NCBI GenBank assembly: GCA_002418725.1
Contig: DIER01000031.1
Span: 54,385-118,384 of the forward strand
Source of the DNA: Acholeplasmataceae bacterium UBA5769
Lineage (GTDB): Bacteria; Bacillota_I; Bacilli_A; Acholeplasmatales; Acholeplasmataceae
Length of the DNA: 64,000 bases
Direction: 5' to 3'
The notes beneath the pieces are model-generated. The model was not told where the DNA came from. It ran no database searches and saw only the letters and a program-made list of their open reading frames with translations. The position numbers were made by a program, and so were the translations under genes. This document shows positions 60,963-64,000 of the stretch, piece by piece. Numbering within the stretch: the stretch's first letter is position 1; each line of letters begins with the position of its first letter.

Positions 60963-61020
60963 GGTTGTAACGATATTCGTACAAGCCCTGTTTCTGATGA
61001 TCTGGACTTGTGCACATCTT
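60962..61020 (+). promoter_or_regulatory. Pause and antiterminator region of the his leader
   Basis: Hairpin 1:2, GGG-TTGTA-a-CGA / TCG-TACAA-g-CCC (60962-60988). Its 3' side can pair instead with a later segment: GTACAAG (60979-60985) with CTTGTGC (61007-61013). His codons (ATCATCA) can also pair with TGATGAT (60995-61001). Alternative pairings are as expected of an attenuator; exact partners are my reading by eye. Confidence 0.6.
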
Positions 61021-61024
61021 TTGT

Positions 61025-61052
61025 AGGGTGGACATAGGTCCGCCCTATTTTT
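61025..61052 (+). terminator. Attenuator terminator before hisZ
   Basis: Nine-bp stem AGGGTGGAC / GTCCGCCCT (one T-G pair) with loop ATAG and ATTTTT, ending 22 bases before hisZ. Confidence 0.9.
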
Positions 61053-61074
61053 CATGATAGAAGGAGAAAATAAA

Positions 61075-62022
61075 ATGACATTTTTAAATATTACAGATGA
61101 ATTAAATTATCAAAGAGTTAAATTCGGTGTGATTCAAAAGCTACAAGAACTTATAATTGGTGAAGGATATATTCTGTTTGAACCTGATTTCTTTGAAGAT
61201 TATGAAGCGTTTGTTTTAAAGAATAAACGTGTAAAGAAAGAAAAAATGATTAAACTGATCGATAACGATGGCACCATCTTGGTCTTAAGACCGGATATCA
61301 CGACATCGCTTATGAGACAAATCATTCCTAAATGGCAAAATCCATCCGCTTTAAGGATATTCTATAACTCGACGATTTTCTCAAGAAACCCAAACGGAAA
61401 CATGGATAGCATCAGACAATTTGGGATTGAACTTTTAGGAGAAAAAAGAGAAGATGCGGATTTGGAAGTTCTTAGACTCATGGTCAAGATGTTCGAATCC
61501 TTTGGACTAGATTATGTCATTGAGGTCACGGATACAAGATTTTTAGAAGGTTTAATCGATGACATCAAGTTAAGCGACGATGAACAACGTACGTTTAAAG
61601 ATATTTTGTATCGAAAAAGCTTATATGACTTAAATCAATTTATCACATCCAAACAGTTTTCAGAAGATCAAAAAAACATGTTGAATGCGTTGTTTTCACT
61701 CCAAGGGAACTTAAATGACGTGAGCGACATGATTCAACAGTTAAATTTAAATGTGAAAGCGAAAGTAGCGTTTAAAGAGCTTTGTGAAAGTCTGGAAGCT
61801 ATTGAAAACAGAGGGAACTTCATGATTGACCTCTCGTTAGTCTCCACATATGACTACTACGATGGGATGCTGTTTAAAGGCTATATCAAAGGTAGTAAAG
61901 AAGAAGTTTTAAGCGGCGGAAGATATGACCCGCTTACTGAAAACTTTGGTAAAAAAATGAGCGCGATTGGCTTTACCCTAAACACACAAGAAGTGATCAA
62001 AGAGGTTTTAAGAGATGAATGA
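61075..62022 (+). CDS. hisZ: ATP phosphoribosyltransferase regulatory subunit
   Basis: A HisRS-like protein of 315 residues without the anticodon-binding domain. 'TILVLRPDITTSLMRQII' (motif 2-like) and 'YYDGMLFKGYI' then 'GGRYDPLTENFGKKMSAIGFTL' (motif 3-like) follow the histidyl-tRNA synthetase core. It activates the short HisG encoded next. ATG 61075 is chosen because AAGGAG lies eight bases before it; the in-frame ATG at 61054 overlaps the leader terminator. First structural gene of the his operon. Confidence 0.93.
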   Translation: MTFLNITDELNYQRVKFGVIQKLQELIIGEGYILFEPDFFEDYEAFVLKNKRVKKEKMIKLIDNDGTILVLRPDITTSLMRQIIPKWQNPSALRIFYNSTIFSRNPNGNMDSIRQFGIELLGEKREDADLEVLRLMVKMFESFGLDYVIEVTDTRFLEGLIDDIKLSDDEQRTFKDILYRKSLYDLNQFITSKQFSEDQKNMLNALFSLQGNLNDVSDMIQQLNLNVKAKVAFKELCESLEAIENRGNFMIDLSLVSTYDYYDGMLFKGYIKGSKEEVLSGGRYDPLTENFGKKMSAIGFTLNTQEVIKEVLRDE

Positions 62023-62644
62023 ATACTATTTAACGATTGCACTACCCAAAGGTAGATTAGGCGATGAAGCTATTGAAAAGTTTAAACAAATGGGATGTGG
62101 GGATGTTATTATCACCGATTCCAGAAAGTTGATCTTTATCGATGAAAACAAAAAATTAAAATACATGCTCGTTAAACCGAGTGATGTCACAACCTATGTG
62201 GAAAGTGGTGTGGCTGATCTTGGGATCATCGGATCAGACACCCTTTTGGAAGATGAAAAGAACCTTTATGAGCTCATGCCTTTAGGTTTTGGTTATTGCA
62301 CGTTTGCAGTTGCCGGCAAAAAAGGAGAAATCATACAACAAAGAGATGATGTCTTAAGAATCGCAACCAAATACCCTAAAGTTACGAAGAAATATTTTAG
62401 TCAGAAGAACCAAGCCATAGACATCATCAAACTAAACGGCTCAGTAGAACTCGCACCACTCGTTGGTCTATCGGATGTCATTGTCGATATCGTTGAAACA
62501 GGAAGTACGCTTAAGGCGAATGGACTTGAAGTTTTGGAGACGATGATGGATGTCAGTGCGAGACTTATCTCAAACCCGGTGTCCTACAGGTTTAAATATC
62601 AAGCGATTACCGACATGATCGCTCAACTAAAGAAAGTGGGTTAA
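62015..62644 (+). CDS. hisG: ATP phosphoribosyltransferase, short form catalytic subunit
   Basis: First step of histidine synthesis, PRPP plus ATP. The 209-residue length is the HisZ-dependent short form lacking the C-terminal regulatory domain. 'ALPKGRLGDEAI' (about 8-19), 'LGIIGSDTLLE' (about 71-81) and the PRPP loop 'DVIVDIVETGSTLKANGL' (about 156-173) are present. It overlaps hisZ by eight bases. Confidence 0.96.
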   Translation: MNEYYLTIALPKGRLGDEAIEKFKQMGCGDVIITDSRKLIFIDENKKLKYMLVKPSDVTTYVESGVADLGIIGSDTLLEDEKNLYELMPLGFGYCTFAVAGKKGEIIQQRDDVLRIATKYPKVTKKYFSQKNQAIDIIKLNGSVELAPLVGLSDVIVDIVETGSTLKANGLEVLETMMDVSARLISNPVSYRFKYQAITDMIAQLKKVG

Positions 62645-62648
62645 ATAG

Positions 62649-63935
62649 ATGCTAAAAGTTATTGAACAAAAAAATCAACGTGATCTCGTCGAGAAGCTGT
62701 TATCGAGATCCCAAATGAACGATGAGAAAGTTAATCAGACCGTTGAGATTATCGTGAAGGCAGTAAAAGCATATGGCGATGAAGCACTTTTTAATTACAC
62801 CAAAGCTTTGGATGGCGCAGATTTGAGTGCACTACGTGTTTCTGATCAAGAGATGAAAGATGCGATCACCAGTGTTGACCCACGTCTTTTAGAGGATTTA
62901 AAAAAGGCGATGGCTAACATTTGGTTCTACCATGAAAAACAAGTACTTAAACCTTTTGAATATGAAAAAGAAAAAGGGATTATCATTGGACAAAGGGTAA
63001 GTGCTATTCAATCGGTAGGTGTCTATGTCCCTGGTGGTACGGCTGCCTACCCATCAACGGTTTTAATGAATGTGATTCCTGCCAAGATTGCAGGTGTTAA
63101 GCGGATTGTCATGATCACGCCACCGGGTAGAGATGGGAGCATTAACCCCAATATCTTAGCTGCAGCTTCACTTGCTGGTGTCGATGAAATCTATAAGGTA
63201 GGCGGTGCACAAGGGATTGCAGCACTCGCATATGGCACAGCTTCAATTCCAAAAGTTTCCAAAATCGTTGGACCAGGGAACATGTATGTCGCGATGGCTA
63301 AAAAGATGGTCTCAGGTGATGTGGGTATTGATTTGATAGCAGGTCCATCAGAAGTTTTAATCATCGCCGACGAGAAAGCTAACCCCAGATACATCGCTTG
63401 TGACTTAATGGCACAAGCAGAGCATGATCCTTATGCAGCAGCCATCTTGGTGACAAACAGTAGAACCTTAGCTACCGCTGTCAATCAAATGATTGAAGAA
63501 GAAATCACAAGTTTATCAAGAAAAGAAATCATTGAGATGTCATTTAATAACTTTGGATCAATCATCTTGGTCGAAAATTTAGATGAAGCGGTTAACATAT
63601 CAAACCGTATCGCACCAGAACATTTGGAAATATTAACCGAAGATATGATGCAAGTTTTCGACAACATCGAAAATGCAGGTTCCATTTTTCTGGGTAGTTA
63701 TACACCTGAGCCTGTTGGAGATTACTTTGCGGGACCCAATCATACACTGCCTACCAGTGGCACAGCCACGTTCTCTTCTGCTTTATCTGTTTTAGATTTT
63801 ACGAAGAAGAGTTCCTATGTGAAGTATACAAAAGAAGCCTTAAGTGATGCTAAAGAAAGTATCATTAGGTTGGCTGAATCTGAAAAGTTAACCGCACATG
63901 CCAGAGCGATTGAAGTCCGTTTTAGAAAGAGTTGA
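62649..63935 (+). CDS. hisD: Histidinol dehydrogenase
   Basis: Oxidises histidinol to histidine in two NAD+ steps. The 428-residue protein has 'VGVYVPGGTAAYPSTVLM' (about 120-137), 'GGAQGIAALAYGT', 'KIVGPGNMYVAMAKK' (about 205-219), 'IDLIAGPSEVLIIAD', 'MAQAEHDPYAAAILV' with zinc ligands, and 'RIAPEHLEI' (about 320-328). Four bases after hisG and overlapping the next gene by one base. Confidence 0.97.
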   Translation: MLKVIEQKNQRDLVEKLLSRSQMNDEKVNQTVEIIVKAVKAYGDEALFNYTKALDGADLSALRVSDQEMKDAITSVDPRLLEDLKKAMANIWFYHEKQVLKPFEYEKEKGIIIGQRVSAIQSVGVYVPGGTAAYPSTVLMNVIPAKIAGVKRIVMITPPGRDGSINPNILAAASLAGVDEIYKVGGAQGIAALAYGTASIPKVSKIVGPGNMYVAMAKKMVSGDVGIDLIAGPSEVLIIADEKANPRYIACDLMAQAEHDPYAAAILVTNSRTLATAVNQMIEEEITSLSRKEIIEMSFNNFGSIILVENLDEAVNISNRIAPEHLEILTEDMMQVFDNIENAGSIFLGSYTPEPVGDYFAGPNHTLPTSGTATFSSALSVLDFTKKSSYVKYTKEALSDAKESIIRLAESEKLTAHARAIEVRFRKS

Positions 63936-64000
63936 TGTCGATGGATGAAAGAACTGCTATCAAAAATTTAATACCTTACGAGGTTAAAGATGAAACCTAT
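63935..64000 (+). CDS. hisC: Probable histidinol-phosphate aminotransferase, 3' partial
   Basis: Only the first 22 codons lie in the window. ATG 63935 overlaps the hisD stop (TGATG). The start 'MSMDERTAIKNLIPYEVKD' has the 'NLxPY' pattern seen at the N terminus of HisC, and hisG-hisD-hisC is a common order. The frame is open to the right edge. Confidence 0.7.
   Translation, partial: MSMDERTAIKNLIPYEVKDETY

Noticed and set aside
61025..61033. AGGGTGGAC in the his leader resembling the T-box core AGGGTGG
   Set aside because: The following ACCGCG of the T-box is missing, the bases form the terminator stem itself, and no specifier stem was found; the His-rich leader peptide explains the region better.
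1..64000. CRISPR array, rRNA operon or prophage
   Set aside because: No regularly spaced direct repeats, no rRNA sequence and no phage structural or integrase genes were seen.

Overview
The window looks like the chromosome of a low-GC, Gram-positive-type bacterium close to the Mollicutes (Acholeplasma/Izemoplasma-like Bacillota). This placement is inferred. It rests on AT-rich DNA, TGA used as a stop, many lipobox lipoproteins, large secreted proteins with Ig-like, OB-like and InlB-type repeats, and the absence of any cell-wall synthesis gene in the window. No 16S rRNA is present to confirm it.

Layout. 0-3.5 kb: 3' part of a giant secreted repeat protein. 3.6-8.4 kb: membrane diguanylate cyclase, the feoAB iron(II) uptake operon with its small Cys-rich partner, and an MscS channel. 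8.5-10.9 kb: arginine decarboxylase and agmatinase (putrescine). 11.1-15.9 kb: complete pyruvate dehydrogenase operon. 16-20.3 kb: two lipoproteins, a CBS protein and a lipid kinase whose stop codon lies inside tRNA-Thr. 20.4-24.1 kb: a small AT-rich accessory stretch with a possible IS end, a frameshifted GNAT gene, a RelB-like/Fic toxin-antitoxin pair, an FMN-barrel protein and a lipoprotein. 24.2-30.8 kb: a cytochrome b5-type lipoprotein with a membrane cytochrome-like partner, stress-type membrane proteins, an epimerase-like protein, a DUF2785 protein, an acyltransferase and a LURP-one-like protein. 30.9-36.1 kb (minus): sugar-acid catabolism through KDG kinase and KDPG aldolase. 36.4-40.1 kb: APH(3')-like kinase, HAD-metallophosphoesterase fusion, GH1 beta-glucosidase. 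40.1-52.1 kb: guanine riboswitch and purEKLCFMNHD. 52.1-56.9 kb (minus): carboxyspermidine dehydrogenase, carboxyspermidine decarboxylase, aspartokinase and aspartate-semialdehyde dehydrogenase behind an attenuator-like leader. 57.2-60.8 kb: M6 metalloprotease lipoprotein. 60.8-64 kb: his operon (hisZ-hisG-hisD-hisC...) behind a histidine-rich leader peptide and terminator.

How the genes work together. Arginine decarboxylase plus agmatinase would give putrescine. LysC plus Asd would give aspartate semialdehyde. The dehydrogenase/decarboxylase pair would join these into spermidine by the carboxyspermidine route. Purine and histidine synthesis are each preceded by a premature-termination switch: a guanine aptamer for pur and a His-codon leader for his. 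KDPG aldolase makes pyruvate, which PDH can oxidise. The most interesting items are the his leader peptide, the self-contained spermidine operon with its unidentified leader, and a Fic toxin-antitoxin pair in which both the inhibitory Glu and its partner Arg appear to be replaced.
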